From Pigmentiphaga litoralis (GTDB taxonomy: Bacteria > Pseudomonadota > Gammaproteobacteria > Burkholderiales > Burkholderiaceae_B), in contig NZ_JACCBP010000001.1 in assembly GCF_013408655.1 (NCBI RefSeq), positions 4,278,001-4,342,000 on the forward strand: 64,000 bases of DNA, given 5' to 3'. The notes beneath the pieces were generated by a model. That model was not told where the DNA came from and did not search any database. It saw nothing but the letters and a program-made list of their open reading frames with translations. Position numbers and translations under genes: made by a program. Below, in pieces: positions 17,652-26,095 of this stretch. Each line of letters opens with the position of its first letter. Positions within the stretch are counted from its first letter, which is position 1.

Positions 17652-18665
17652 ATGACACCCAACAAGAAACTCTATATCTCTGACGTGACGCTGCGCGATG
17701 GCAGCCACGCCATCCGTCACCAGTACAGCATCCAGAACGTCAAGGACATCGCCAAGGCGCTGGACGAAGCCAAGGTCGACAGCATTGAAGTCGCGCACGG
17801 CGACGGCCTGTCGGGCTCGAGCTTCAACTACGGCTTTGGCGCCCATACCGATCTGGAATGGATCGAAGCCGTGGCCGAAACCGTCTCGCACGCCAAGGTC
17901 GCGACCTTGCTGCTGCCGGGCGTGGGCACCGTGCACGACCTGCGTTCGGCGTACGACGCCGGCGCGCGGATCGTGCGGGTCGCCACCCACTGCACCGAAG
18001 CCGATGTATCGAAGCAGCACATCGGCTATGCCCGCGAACTGGGCATGGACACCGTGGGTTTCCTGATGATGAGCCACATGACTTCGGCGTCGGCCCTGGC
18101 CAAGCAGGCCAAGCTGATGGAAGACTACGGCGCAACCACGGTGTACGTCGTGGACTCGGGCGGCGCGTTGAACATGAATGACGTGCGTGACCGTTTCCGT
18201 GCCTTCAAGGACATCCTGAAGCCGGAAACCACGACCGGCATGCATGCCCACCACAACCTGAGCCTGGGCGTGGCCAATTCGATCGTGGCGGTGGAAGAAG
18301 GCTGCGACCGGATCGACGCCAGCCTGGCCGGCATGGGCGCGGGCGCGGGCAACGCGCCGCTGGAAGTGTTCATTGCCGCGGCCGAACGCATGGGCTGGAA
18401 CCACGGCTGCGACCTGCTCAAGCTGATGGATGCGGCCGACGACATCGTGCGGCCGCTGCAGGACCGCCCGGTGCGTGTGGACCGCGAAACGCTGGCGCTG
18501 GGGTATGCCGGCGTGTATTCCAGCTTCCTGCGTCATGCCGAAGCGGCGGCGTCCAAGTACGACCTGAAGACGGTCGATATCCTGGTCGAGCTGGGCAAAC
18601 GCAAGATGGTGGGCGGCCAGGAAGACATGATCGTCGACGTGGCGCTGGACCTGCTCAAGAAATAA
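17652..18665 (+). CDS. mhpE: 4-hydroxy-2-oxovalerate aldolase, MhpE/DmpG family
   Basis: Cleaves 4-hydroxy-2-oxovalerate to pyruvate and acetaldehyde, which is passed to the dehydrogenase encoded upstream. 337 residues. The HMGL-like TIM barrel has [16 protein letters not shown] at the start (metal Asp and catalytic His/Arg region). The metal-binding HxH lies in [14 protein letters not shown]. The DmpG communication domain is at the C-terminus. It is the last gene before a strong intrinsic terminator. Confidence 0.95.
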   Translation: MTPNKKLYISDVTLRDGSHAIRHQYSIQNVKDIAKALDEAKVDSIEVAHGDGLSGSSFNYGFGAHTDLEWIEAVAETVSHAKVATLLLPGVGTVHDLRSAYDAGARIVRVATHCTEADVSKQHIGYARELGMDTVGFLMMSHMTSASALAKQAKLMEDYGATTVYVVDSGGALNMNDVRDRFRAFKDILKPETTTGMHAHHNLSLGVANSIVAVEEGCDRIDASLAGMGAGAGNAPLEVFIAAAERMGWNHGCDLLKLMDAADDIVRPLQDRPVRVDRETLALGYAGVYSSFLRHAEAAASKYDLKTVDILVELGKRKMVGGQEDMIVDVALDLLKK

Positions 18666-18680
18666 GCAGGGCCTGAATGA

Positions 18681-18715
18681 AAAGGGCGGGTATCGCAAGA
18701 TACCCGCCCTTTTTT
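18681..18715 (+). terminator. intrinsic terminator after mhpFE
   Basis: A 14-bp perfect stem (arms 18681-18694 and 18699-18712, core AAGGGCGGGTATC) closes a GCAA tetraloop and runs into TTTTT. It lies 16 bp after the aldolase stop. This is a textbook rho-independent terminator. Confidence 0.95.
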
Positions 18716-18769
18716 GTTGCCCGCCGCGCCATGCCCCGTAGCGGGGCATGCAGCCGGCCGGCAAGACCC

Positions 18770-19102
18770 TTACAGCGGCGTGGAAGCCGGTGGCAGGCCC
18801 GCCGACGGTCCGGCGGCCGAACCCGCGGCAGCGCCAGCCGGCGCCGCTGCCGGCGATTCCAGCGCCGCCAGCCGCGACTCCATCGCCTTGACCTGCAGTT
18901 CCAGCGCGTCGACCTTGATGCGGGTGCGCGCCAGCAGCTCGGTCTGGATGTCGAATTCCTCGCGCGTGACCAGGTCCAGCTTGCTGAATGCCTGTCCCAT
19001 CATGCCCTTGACGTTGCGCTCGATGTCGGCGGCGGGGCTGCGGGCAATCAGGTCGGAAATGTTCTTTTGCAGGTCTTCGAACCATGCGGTGCGGTTGATC
19101 AT
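18770..19102 (-). CDS. ubiK: ubiquinone biosynthesis accessory factor UbiK (BMFP, YqiC family)
   Basis: Small protein of 110 residues. The first ~80 residues are the conserved helical, coiled-coil region with SDLIARSPAADIERNVKGMM and LDLVTREEFDIQTELLARTR. The last ~30 residues are an Ala/Pro-rich tail. UbiK works with UbiJ in assembling the ubiquinone biosynthesis complex under aerobic conditions. In many betaproteobacteria it sits next to the torF-glnK-amtB group, as here, divergently transcribed. Confidence 0.9.
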   Translation of the reverse strand: MINRTAWFEDLQKNISDLIARSPAADIERNVKGMMGQAFSKLDLVTREEFDIQTELLARTRIKVDALELQVKAMESRLAALESPAAAPAGAAAGSAAGPSAGLPPASTPL

Positions 19103-19202
19103 GTTGCGTGTCCTTTATCGAGCTCCCTGGGCAGGAGTGTAGTCCGGCGATCGCCAGGATGCTCGGACGGGTTGCAAGGGGGTGTGAATGCGGTGGCCGC
19201 CT

Positions 19203-19310
19203 CGAGTTGGTGCGCGACGAGGCGGCGCGCTGTCGAGCGCACCAAACTGGTACGACGAGAACGCGCTTTTGGTGCGCACACCGGGGGCTCAACCTGGCAC
19301 GGGAAATGCT
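19203..19310 (+). promoter_or_regulatory. probable sigma-54 promoter with NtrC sites upstream of torF-glnK-amtB
   Basis: TGGCACGGGAAATGCT at 19295-19310 matches the sigma-54 -24/-12 pattern, with the required 10 bp between GG (19296) and GC (19308). Upstream is GCACCA-AAC-TGGTAC at 19239-19253, close to the NtrC consensus GCACCA-N3-TGGTGC. Further TTGGTGCGC half-sites lie at about 19207 and 19269. Nitrogen limitation control through NtrBC is therefore expected. The -12 element is ATGC rather than TTGC, a small deviation. Confidence 0.7.
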
Positions 19311-19371
19311 CTGTAACACCCGGAGGCTGTCCTGTTACGACGCCGTCGACAACCCTGACTCGGAACGCACT

Positions 19372-20118
19372 ATGAAAAAAACATTGATCGCTGCCGCCCT
19401 GGCTTTGTGTGCTTCGTCTTCGGCCATGGCGCAGACCGCCGTCGTCGCCGCGACCCCCGACTACACGTTCACCGGCAACGCCGGCCTGTTCAGTGACTAC
19501 CGTTTCCGTGGCTTCAGCCAGACCAACATGCGTCCGGCGTTCCAGGGTGGCTTCGACTTTGCGCACAGCTCGGGCTTCTATCTGGGCAACTGGAACTCGA
19601 ACGTCGCCAGCGAACTGTATTCCGGCGGCAACATCGAGATGGACTTCTACGGCGGCTATAAGTTCAAGACTGGCGATTTCTCGTGGGATATCGGTACTCT
19701 GTATTACTACTATCCGGGCTCGAACCTGGGCGGCCACACGATCGACAACACGGAAATCTACGGTGCGGGCGGCTGGGGTCCCTTCACCCTCAAGTATTCG
19801 CACGGTGTCTCGAACTTCTTCGGCACGCCGGGCAGCAAGAACAACTTCTACCTTGACGCGGCAGCCGTGTTCGACCTGGGCAATGGCTGGGGCGCGAACG
19901 CCCACGTCGGCTACCAGAAGTTGAAGAACGCAACGAAGTCGGACGGCAGCGAAATCAACGGCTACATCGACTACCGCGCCGGTGTGACCAAGGACCTGAA
20001 CGGCTGGCTCGTGGGCGCGTCGCTCGTGACCACCAGCAAGAAGGATTGGTACCAGACCACCAAGGGCAAGGACGCCGGCCGCCTCGGTCTCGTCGTCAAC
20101 CTGACCAGAGCTTTTTAA
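19372..20118 (+). CDS. TorF family putative outer-membrane porin
   Basis: About 248 residues. The signal peptide is MKKTLIAAALALCASSSAMAQ. The mature protein is rich in aromatic residues and alternating beta-strands, with FSDYRFRGFSQTNMRPAFQG typical of TIGR02001/TorF proteins, and ends in a terminal Phe as outer-membrane barrels do. It precedes glnK and amtB by a short gap and probably shares their NtrC-type promoter, suggesting a role in uptake of nitrogen sources. An in-frame upstream extension covers the promoter and is rejected. Confidence 0.88.
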   Translation: MKKTLIAAALALCASSSAMAQTAVVAATPDYTFTGNAGLFSDYRFRGFSQTNMRPAFQGGFDFAHSSGFYLGNWNSNVASELYSGGNIEMDFYGGYKFKTGDFSWDIGTLYYYYPGSNLGGHTIDNTEIYGAGGWGPFTLKYSHGVSNFFGTPGSKNNFYLDAAAVFDLGNGWGANAHVGYQKLKNATKSDGSEINGYIDYRAGVTKDLNGWLVGASLVTTSKKDWYQTTKGKDAGRLGLVVNLTRAF

Positions 20119-20151
20119 TTGTCCGTGCGGCGCGTTTGCCGCACTTCCTGA

Positions 20152-20511
<360 letters not shown>

Positions 20512-20532
20512 TAGGACCAAGGGATTTTTAAA

Positions 20533-21939
20533 ATGAGAAAACATCTGGCAGTAGTGCTGGGCTTGCTTTCGCTGGGCGCCTTCATGTATGGCGCACCGGC
20601 GTTGGCAGCGCCTACCGTGAACAAGGGCGACGTCGCCTGGATGAGCGTCTCGACGCTGCTCGTCCTGATGATGGCGGTGCCCGGCCTGGCACTGTTCTAC
20701 GGTGGTCTGGTCCGCAGCAAGAACATGTTGTCCGTCCTGATGCAGGTGCTGGTCACGTTCTCGCTGATCGTCGTGCTGTGGTTCATCTATGGCTATTCGC
20801 TGGCGTTTACCGAAGGCAACGCCTTCTTTGGCGGGCTGGATCGCCTGTTCCTGAAGGGCGTGTTCGACAACGTCGCGGGCACCTTCTCGAATGGCGCCAC
20901 GTTCACCAAGGACGTCGCGATTCCTGAAATCACGTTCATCGCCTTCCAGGCCACGTTCGCGGGCATCACCTGCGCGCTGATCGTCGGCTCGTTCGCGGAA
21001 CGCGCCAAGTTCTCGGCCGTGCTGCTGTTCATGGTGATCTGGTTCACGTTCGCGTACATCCCGATTGCCCACATGGTCTGGTTCTGGCCTGGTCCGGATG
21101 CGTACACCGACGCGTCCAAGGTCGATGCACTGAACGCTACCGCCGGTCTGATCTGGCAGTGGGGCGCCCTCGACTTCGCGGGCGGCACCGTGGTGCACAT
21201 CAACGCCGGCGTGGCCGGTCTGGTGGGCGCCTATGTGATCGGCAAGCGTCTGGGTTATGGCCGCGAAGCCATGCAGCCGCACAACCTGCCAATGACCATG
21301 ATTGGCGCATCGCTGCTGTGGGTGGGCTGGTTCGGTTTCAACGCCGGTTCGGCGCTTGAAGCGAACAACTCCGCCGCGCTGGCCTTCATCAACACGTTCT
21401 CGGCAACGGCTTGCGCCGTCGTGCTGTGGACGCTGACCGAATGGGCCGTCAAGGGCAAGCCTTCCATGCTGGGCGCTGCGTCCGGCGCGGTGGCGGGTCT
21501 GGTTGCGATCACCCCGGCTGCCGGTAACGTCGGCCTGGTTGGCGCGATGGTCATCGGTGCACTCTCGGGCGTGGTCTGCTTCTGGGGTGTGACGGGTCTG
21601 AAGAAGATGCTGAAGGTCGACGACTCGCTGGACGTGTTCGGCGTGCACGGCGTGGGCGGCATCCTGGGCGCGCTGCTGACTGGCGTGTTCAACGCCCAGT
21701 CGCTGGGCGGTCCTGGCCTGGTCACCGACTGGGTGGCCGGCACGGTGGGTTCGAACCCGATCGTGACGCAGCTGTGGATCCAGGCCAAGGGTGTCGGCAT
21801 CACGATCATCTGGTCGGCTGTCGTTGCCTTCATCGCCTACAAGCTGGTGGATGCCCTGATCGGCCTGCGCGTGTCGGAAGAAGACGAACGCGAAGGTCTG
21901 GACATCACGACGCACGGCGAAACCGCCTACCACTCGTAA
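20533..21939 (+). CDS. amtB: ammonium transporter AmtB
   Basis: 468 residues with a cleavable signal peptide (ending GAPALAAP) and eleven membrane helices. The twin-His pore residues lie in GGTVVHINAGVAGLVGAY and DVFGVHGVGGILGALLTG. The signature YGGLVRSKNMLSVLMQ is near residue 55. The cytoplasmic tail ends EGLDITTHGETAYHS. It acts in the inner membrane with GlnK encoded upstream. A strong terminator follows. Confidence 0.97.
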   Translation: MRKHLAVVLGLLSLGAFMYGAPALAAPTVNKGDVAWMSVSTLLVLMMAVPGLALFYGGLVRSKNMLSVLMQVLVTFSLIVVLWFIYGYSLAFTEGNAFFGGLDRLFLKGVFDNVAGTFSNGATFTKDVAIPEITFIAFQATFAGITCALIVGSFAERAKFSAVLLFMVIWFTFAYIPIAHMVWFWPGPDAYTDASKVDALNATAGLIWQWGALDFAGGTVVHINAGVAGLVGAYVIGKRLGYGREAMQPHNLPMTMIGASLLWVGWFGFNAGSALEANNSAALAFINTFSATACAVVLWTLTEWAVKGKPSMLGAASGAVAGLVAITPAAGNVGLVGAMVIGALSGVVCFWGVTGLKKMLKVDDSLDVFGVHGVGGILGALLTGVFNAQSLGGPGLVTDWVAGTVGSNPIVTQLWIQAKGVGITIIWSAVVAFIAYKLVDALIGLRVSEEDEREGLDITTHGETAYHS

Positions 21940-21961
21940 TCTCTGCCTGACTGCGGTATTG

Positions 21962-21995
21962 GCCCCGGCCAGCGTTTCGCTGACCGGGGCTTTTT
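21962..21995 (+). terminator. intrinsic terminator after amtB
   Basis: A 13-bp stem with one C/A mismatch (GCCCCGGCCAGCG pairing with CGCTGACCGGGGC), a TTT loop and a TTTTT tail, 22 bp after the amtB stop. Confidence 0.93.
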
Positions 21996-22141
21996 GTTGC
22001 CTGCCCGTCCGGCTTGCTGCGGCCTGCCCATCGGAATTGGATGCGCGATTCGAGAAAATTCCGCTCGAAACGCGGCCTATGCTGATACGCATGCGCACAC
22101 GCGCCTGAACGCACAAACGACGGAAGGAAGGCAGAGCCAGC

Positions 22142-22930
22142 ATGTTGAGTCACGAGTGTCGCGGCACCGGTCCCGCAGTGGTCTTCATTGCCGGGCTGGG
22201 CGGACTGGGCAAATTCTGGGCGCCCGTCATGGACCGCCTGCAGGCCGACTACACGGTCGTCACCCTGGATCATCCGGGCAGCGGCAACAGCCCGCGGCGC
22301 GGCCCGCAGACCATTCCCGACCTGACCGACGCGGTGCTGGAAGTGACCGCGTCGCTGGGCATCGCCCGCTTCAATGTGGTCGGCCATTCGACCGGCGGGC
22401 TGGTCGCGCAGACCCTGGCGCTGGACCATGCCCAGGTGCTGGACCGGCTGGTGCTGAGTTCGACCTGGGCCGCCGCCGACCGCCGCTTTCGCGACCTGTT
22501 CGAGATCCGCCGCCGCACCCTGATCGACGCCGGGCTGGGCCTGTACAAGGCGCAGGGCGCGCTGCTGGCCTACCCCGCGCATCTGTATGACCGCTACGCC
22601 GCGACCTTGCCGCCGCGGGGTCGCGGCCGCGAAGGCGATGACCCGGCCGAAGTCGCGGTGACCGCGGAACGGATCGACATGCTGGTCTCGTACTCGCGCG
22701 CCGACGACCTGCACCGGATCACGACCCCCACCTTGGTGCTGGGCGCGATGGACGATCCGATCGTGCCGTTCCATCACGCCGAGCAGCTGGCGCAGGCCAT
22801 ACGCGGCGCGGAACTGACGGTGCTGAGCGGCGGCCATTTTCCGCCGACGACACAGACCGACCTCTACACGTCGCGCTTGCGGGCGTTTTTGGAAACCCCG
22901 GTGCCCGCCACTTCTTCCCTTCCTTCCTGA
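22142..22930 (+). CDS. alpha/beta hydrolase
   Basis: 262 residues. The oxyanion-hole region is FIAGLGGLGKFW, the nucleophile elbow Ser is in VVGHSTGGLVAQ (about residue 83), the acid is in GAMDDPIVPF and the catalytic His in SGGHFPPTT. The layout resembles RutD and 3-oxoadipate enol-lactonase-type hydrolases. It lies 9 bp before a Bug protein gene with a LysR gene beyond, suggesting a small catabolic operon. The substrate is unknown. Confidence 0.85.
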   Translation: MLSHECRGTGPAVVFIAGLGGLGKFWAPVMDRLQADYTVVTLDHPGSGNSPRRGPQTIPDLTDAVLEVTASLGIARFNVVGHSTGGLVAQTLALDHAQVLDRLVLSSTWAAADRRFRDLFEIRRRTLIDAGLGLYKAQGALLAYPAHLYDRYAATLPPRGRGREGDDPAEVAVTAERIDMLVSYSRADDLHRITTPTLVLGAMDDPIVPFHHAEQLAQAIRGAELTVLSGGHFPPTTQTDLYTSRLRAFLETPVPATSSLPS

Positions 22931-22939
22931 GACCAGATC

Positions 22940-23905
22940 ATGCCGAAACTTCGCCTTGTGCCCCTGCTTGCCGGACTGACCGCCGCGGCCCTGATGCAGG
23001 GCGCGTCTGCCGCCGATGCCTACCCCACCAAGCCCATCACCATGATCGTGCCGTTCGCGGCGGGCGGGCCGACCGATGCCGTGGCCCGGTCGCTGGCCGA
23101 AGCCATGCGCGCGACGCTGGGCCAGACCGTGGTCGCCGAAAACGTGGGCGGTGCCGGCGCCACCATCGGCGCGGCCCGGGTGGCCGCGGCCCAGGCCGAC
23201 GGGTACACGCTGCTGCTGGGCCATGTCGGCCTGACGACGGCGCCCGCGCTGTACGCCAAGTTGCGCTTCGACCCGGTCAAGGACTTTGCACCGATCGGTC
23301 TGGTGGCCGACCTGCCCATGCTGCTGCTGGCGCGCCAGGATTTCCCGGCGTCGAACTTCCAGGAATTCGTTGCGCACGCCCGCAAGCAGCCCGGCGGCAT
23401 CACCATCGCCAATGCGGGCGTCGGCTCGGCATCGCACCTGTGTTCCGTATTGCTGATGAACGCCATCGGCGCCGAATACCAGCCCGTGCCGTACAAGGGC
23501 ATCGCCCCGGGCATGACCGACGTGCTGGGCAAACGCATCGACGCCATGTGCGTGTCGGGCTACACCCCCGGCCTGGCGGTCAAGACCTTTGCGGTCACGA
23601 CCAAGGTGCGCCTGGCCGAAATCCCCGACGTGCCGACCATGCAGGAATCCGGCCTGAAGGACTTCGAGATGGGCATCTGGCATGCCTTGTGGGCGCCCAA
23701 GGGCACCCCGCAGCCTGTGATTGCCAAGCTCGCCGCCGCGGTGCAGGCCGCGCAGGCCGACCCGGCCTTTCGCAAGCGCATGAAGGACCTGGGCACCGTG
23801 GTCATGGACGGCCAGGGCAACCCCGAAGCCCTGCAGGCCCGCGTCGTGCGCGACACCGCGCAGTGGAAGGAACTGCTGCAGAATGCGGGCGTGAAGCCGG
23901 AGTAA
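22940..23905 (+). CDS. Bug family (TctC-like) periplasmic substrate-binding protein
   Basis: 321 residues. A signal peptide ends GASAADAY. The mature start YPTKPITMIVPFAAGGPTD and the motif ENVGGAGATIG are Bug signatures; YQPVPYKGIAPGMTDVLG is the second conserved block. It presumably delivers an organic acid to a TTT-type (TctAB) or other carrier encoded elsewhere. It sits between a hydrolase gene and a LysR gene on the same strand. Confidence 0.92.
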   Translation: MPKLRLVPLLAGLTAAALMQGASAADAYPTKPITMIVPFAAGGPTDAVARSLAEAMRATLGQTVVAENVGGAGATIGAARVAAAQADGYTLLLGHVGLTTAPALYAKLRFDPVKDFAPIGLVADLPMLLLARQDFPASNFQEFVAHARKQPGGITIANAGVGSASHLCSVLLMNAIGAEYQPVPYKGIAPGMTDVLGKRIDAMCVSGYTPGLAVKTFAVTTKVRLAEIPDVPTMQESGLKDFEMGIWHALWAPKGTPQPVIAKLAAAVQAAQADPAFRKRMKDLGTVVMDGQGNPEALQARVVRDTAQWKELLQNAGVKPE

Positions 23906-23926
23906 GCCGGCGCGGGATAATGCCGC

Positions 23927-24829
23927 ATGGACTCCACTGACGACATGCAGCTGTTCGTGACCGTGGCCGACCGCGGCAGCTTTGCCGCGGCCGCCGCCGT
24001 GCACCACCTGACGCCTTCGGCCATCGGCAAGCGCATCACGCAACTGGAAGCGCGCCTGAACGTCACGCTGATCGCACGCACCACCCGCAAGCTGATGATC
24101 ACGCCCGAAGGCCGGCATTACCTGGACCGCGCACGCGTGCTGCTGCACGATCTGCGGGCGCTGGAACATGGGGTGCGGCACCTGTCGAACGCGCCCGAAG
24201 GCGAGGTCAGCCTGAGCTGCCATGCCGGCATTGCCGAGCGCTTCATTCTGCCGATGCTGCCGGACTTCCTGACGCAGCACCCCAAGGTGCACGTCAGGAT
24301 GATGTTGAGCGATCACGTCGAGACGGCCGAGTCCGACGGCGCCGACGTGATCATCCGCGCGGCCGGCGCGCCGCTGCCCAACTACGTCAGCCGCAAGCTG
24401 GGCGACAACCCGTGGGTGCTCTGCGCGACCTCCGCCTATCTGGGCACCCACGGCACGCCCGCCCATCCGCACGACCTGACCCGGCACAACTGCCTGAGCG
24501 TCGGCCCATCGGGCGCAACGCGCGACAAGTGGTTGTTCAAGGTGGACGGCAAGGTCGAACCGATCACGGTGGCCGGCAACTTCGGCGGCTTTGCCAACGC
24601 CGTCTACGCCATCACTCGCGGGGGCGTCGGCATCGGCCGGCTGCCCGACTTCCTGGTGCGCGACGATCTGGCCAGCGGCGCGCTGGTGCGCGTGCTGCCG
24701 GGGCACATGGTGGCCGATCCGCGCGCTGTCTACCTGTTCTACCGCAGCGCCGATCCGACGCCGTCGCGGCTACACGTGCTGGTCGAATACCTGGGCCAGC
24801 ACCTGACCCGCAAGCTGGAAAAGCCGTAG
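23927..24829 (+). CDS. LysR family transcriptional regulator
   Basis: 300 residues. The HTH in the first 65 residues contains AAAAAVHHLTPSAIGKRITQ and ARLNVTLIARTTRKLMITPE. The effector domain ends with a CrgA-type RSADPTPSRLHVLVEYL. It lies 21 bp after the Bug gene on the same strand, so it is probably the last gene of that operon and its regulator. Confidence 0.9.
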   Translation: MDSTDDMQLFVTVADRGSFAAAAAVHHLTPSAIGKRITQLEARLNVTLIARTTRKLMITPEGRHYLDRARVLLHDLRALEHGVRHLSNAPEGEVSLSCHAGIAERFILPMLPDFLTQHPKVHVRMMLSDHVETAESDGADVIIRAAGAPLPNYVSRKLGDNPWVLCATSAYLGTHGTPAHPHDLTRHNCLSVGPSGATRDKWLFKVDGKVEPITVAGNFGGFANAVYAITRGGVGIGRLPDFLVRDDLASGALVRVLPGHMVADPRAVYLFYRSADPTPSRLHVLVEYLGQHLTRKLEKP

Positions 24830-24937
24830 ACCGTCCGGCCGTTTCCGTGCACCATCACATTTGCATATTGCCAATAAAACGTTAGCGTTTCGTCAATTTA
24901 GTCTTAACGTGTCGATCCTAACTCCGAGGTCACCCGC

Positions 24938-26071
24938 ATGCGCTCGTCCCGCCCCCGCCTGTTCCGCTCGTCCTTGTTCGCTGCGGTGTTCCCCCTGCTG
25001 CTCGCGGCGCCTTCCGCGCACGCGGCCGACCCCATCAGCATCGGCTTCTTTTCGCACCTGTCGGGCAACTTTGCCGAATATGGCGCGAGCTTCAAGAACG
25101 CGGTCGAGCTGTACCTGGACCAGGTCAAGGCGCAAGGCGGGATCGAAGGCCGGCCGGTCAACCTGATCGTGGAAGACGACCGCAATTCGCCGCAGGAAGC
25201 CGCCTCGGTGGCGCGCAAGATCGCAGGCACCAAGGGCGTGGTGCTGGCCATCGGATCGTGGTCGACGACCGCCTCGGTAGCGGCGGCGCCGGTGTTCATT
25301 GAAGCCAGGATTCCGCAGATCAGCCCGACCTCATCGCACCCGGACTTCACCAAGCAAAGCAACTACCTGTTCCGCCAGAACAATACCGATGACGTGCTGG
25401 CGCAGTACAACGCCGACACCATCCAGAAGAAGCTGAAGGCCAACACTGTCGTCATTCCATACTCGCAAGATGACTGGGGCGTGTACACCGGCAAGGCCAC
25501 GGCTGCCGCGATCGAAAAGGCCGGCGGCAAGGTGCTGCTGCTGGAAAGCGTGATGCCCAATGCCAAGGACTTCCGCCCCTTCGTCAGCAAGATCAAATCG
25601 CTCAAGCCCGAAGGCGTGTTCCTGGCGCTGCCGTATCAGGAAGCGTCCATCTTCATCCAGCAGCTGCGCCAGGCCGGCGTCACCATTCCGGTAGGCGGCG
25701 GCATTCCGCTGACGTCGCCCAAGTTCGTGGAACTGAGCGGCAAGGCAGCCGAAGGCGTCGTGCTGCACACCATCTTCTTTGCGCAGGACCCTTCCAAGAA
25801 GGCATTCACGGATGCCTACAAGGCCAAGTACGGCAAGCTGCCCGACCAGTTCGCGGCGCTGGCCTACGACGCGGCCGGCGTGGGTGTTGCGGCGATCCGC
25901 CGGGTCGTCAAATCGGGCAAGCCCCTGACCGGCGAAGCCGTGCGCAACGAACTGGCCAATGGCCCCGCCTACGAAGGCGTGACCGGCACCACCAAGTATG
26001 AAAACGGCAACGTGAAGAAGGCGCCGACCTTCATCACCGTGCGCAACGGCGAATTCGCACTGTTCCAATAA
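24938..26071 (+). CDS. branched-chain amino acid-type ABC transporter substrate-binding protein
   Basis: 377 residues. A signal peptide (MRSSRPRLFRSSLFAAVFPL onward) is cleaved near PSAHAAD. The mature LivJ-like type I binding fold starts PISIGFFSHLSGNFAEYG, continues VNLIVEDDRNSPQEAASVAR and ends ITVRNGEFALFQ. It is the periplasmic receptor of the ABC system encoded directly downstream. The 108-bp upstream gap is AT-rich, with the dyad AAACG-TTAG-CGTTT at 24877-24890 as a possible operator. The ligand could be an amino acid or an aromatic acid. Confidence 0.93.
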   Translation: MRSSRPRLFRSSLFAAVFPLLLAAPSAHAADPISIGFFSHLSGNFAEYGASFKNAVELYLDQVKAQGGIEGRPVNLIVEDDRNSPQEAASVARKIAGTKGVVLAIGSWSTTASVAAAPVFIEARIPQISPTSSHPDFTKQSNYLFRQNNTDDVLAQYNADTIQKKLKANTVVIPYSQDDWGVYTGKATAAAIEKAGGKVLLLESVMPNAKDFRPFVSKIKSLKPEGVFLALPYQEASIFIQQLRQAGVTIPVGGGIPLTSPKFVELSGKAAEGVVLHTIFFAQDPSKKAFTDAYKAKYGKLPDQFAALAYDAAGVGVAAIRRVVKSGKPLTGEAVRNELANGPAYEGVTGTTKYENGNVKKAPTFITVRNGEFALFQ

Positions 26072-26095
26072 AGGGCGCCGGATGCCGTCGTTGTC

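Noticed and set aside
16614-19319. A 901-codon open frame on the minus strand
   Set aside because: It lies antisense to mhpF, mhpE and neighbours, which have clear motifs. Its translation is His/Arg/Gln/Val-rich low-complexity, as expected of a GC-rich shadow frame.
21905-24706. A 933-codon open frame on the minus strand
   Set aside because: Antisense to the hydrolase, Bug and LysR genes; it has no recognisable domain.
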